Positions 13,171-13,699 of a stretch of 13,699 bases of DNA are shown piece by piece. The stretch is taken from the NCBI GenBank assembly GCA_030832235.1, contig JAURJO010000396.1, forward strand, positions 1-13,699, read 5' to 3'. Every line of letters starts with the position of its first letter. Positions within the stretch are counted from its first letter, which is position 1. Position numbers and translations under genes: made by a program. This stretch comes from Verrucomicrobiota bacterium. GTDB taxonomy: Bacteria; Verrucomicrobiota; Verrucomicrobiia; Opitutales; Opitutaceae. The notes under the pieces were generated by a model, which ran no database searches, was not told the origin of the DNA, and saw only the letters and a program-made list of their open reading frames with translations.

Positions 13171-13699
13171 ATGCCGCGTCGCGGAGATCCCGTCGCCAAG
13201 GCCTCCCGCGGACCAAACGCGGTGCGCTGCTCATCGTCGCGCTCCTGATTTGCGCGATCATCGGCATCTCCATCACGAGTTACATCCAGCTCGGCCGTAC
13301 CAGCCTCACAGTTTCCAACCGCGCCCTCTACAACAACGGCGCCATGAACCTCGCCGAGAACGGACTCGAGGAGGCGATGTACGCGATCAATCAGGACGCG
13401 ACCTCGTCCAGTTACTCGTGGAGCACCGACGGCTGGACGACCAGCGGGACGACCGCGCGCCGGAAGTGGACGGGCACGCAGTTCGATCAGAACGCCACCG
13501 GGGAAGTGCGCGTACGCGTCGAAAACTACACCGGTACGAGCACACCCGTGATCTACGCGCGCTCGCTCGTGACGCTCGGTGGAGGCGCGGCGGCCGGCAC
13601 CTCGATCGAGAAATGGATCAAAGTTTCCCTCACCCGCACATCCAAGTTCGCCAACGGGCTGGTGGCGAAGGACACGATCACCTTTTCCGGAAGCAACGC
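13167..13699 (+). CDS. PilX-like pilus assembly protein (partial, 3' end outside window)
   Basis: The reading frame opens at ATG 13167, overlapping the stop of the PilW-like gene (ATGA), and stays open for 177 codons to the right edge. The basic N-terminus MNAASRRSRRQGLPRTKRG is followed by one membrane helix, ALLIVALLICAIIGISITSYI (about 20-40), and then NRALYNNGAMNLAENGLEEAMYAINQ (51-76). This matches the start of PilX/GspK-type proteins, in which A-x-N-x-A-E-x-G-x-E-E-A follows the helix. No classical FTLIE motif is present, as is usual for PilX-type proteins. The remainder is Thr/Ser-rich. It completes a pilV-pilW-pilX order; in type IV pilus loci such proteins initiate pilus assembly. 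Confidence 0.82.
   Translation, partial: MNAASRRSRRQGLPRTKRGALLIVALLICAIIGISITSYIQLGRTSLTVSNRALYNNGAMNLAENGLEEAMYAINQDATSSSYSWSTDGWTTSGTTARRKWTGTQFDQNATGEVRVRVENYTGTSTPVIYARSLVTLGGGAAAGTSIEKWIKVSLTRTSKFANGLVAKDTITFSGSN

Overview
The window is GC-rich and densely coding. It looks like the chromosome of a free-living Gram-negative bacterium. The mix of gene types, the scarce Shine-Dalgarno sequences, the Tat-exported beta-propeller protein, the minor-pilin cluster and the intergenic repeat style resemble Verrucomicrobiota, probably Opitutaceae. That placement is an inference, because the window holds no marker gene such as rRNA.

Left part (1-4399, all on the minus strand): a tightly packed five-gene operon for an ABC-2 type exporter. 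Reading in the direction of transcription it encodes a lipoprotein-like HlyD/YbhG membrane fusion protein, two ATPases, the permease YbhS and the start of the permease YbhR, which leaves the window at base 1. Gene order and sequence match E. coli ybhG-ybhF-ybhS-ybhR, except that the double ATPase YbhF is split into two genes joined by an ATGA overlap. Upstream lies a 166-bp divergent spacer with a 14-bp perfect palindrome and alternative hairpins. Beyond it, on the plus strand, is an uncharacterised 310-aa protein whose motifs fit a divergent protein-kinase fold.

Middle (5632-8592): an exported N-formylglutamate-amidohydrolase-family protein is followed by a conserved protein of the group often annotated as 3-methyladenine DNA glycosylase. 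That gene converges on, and overlaps by 20 bp, a minus-strand gene for a Tat-exported NHL-type beta-propeller protein. The next 730 bp (8593-9324) are non-coding. They hold a pair of oppositely oriented hairpins with GTAG at the foot and compensatory stem changes, which looks like a REP doublet.

Right part (9325-13699, plus strand): an EamA/DMT permease gene is followed after 4 bp by an orphan OppA-type substrate-binding lipoprotein. Then comes a minor-pilin cluster: a PilV-like prepilin, a PilW-like prepilin and the start of a PilX-like protein that runs off the right edge. Between the first two, a 153-bp element with 31-bp inverted arms built from 10-bp CACGGAT units occupies the 5' end of the PilW-like reading frame, and it may supply that gene's start codon.

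No RNA genes, CRISPR array, insertion sequence or complete defence system were seen. The features most worth following up are the pilin-embedded repeat, the REP-like doublet and the kinase-like gene divergent from the exporter.
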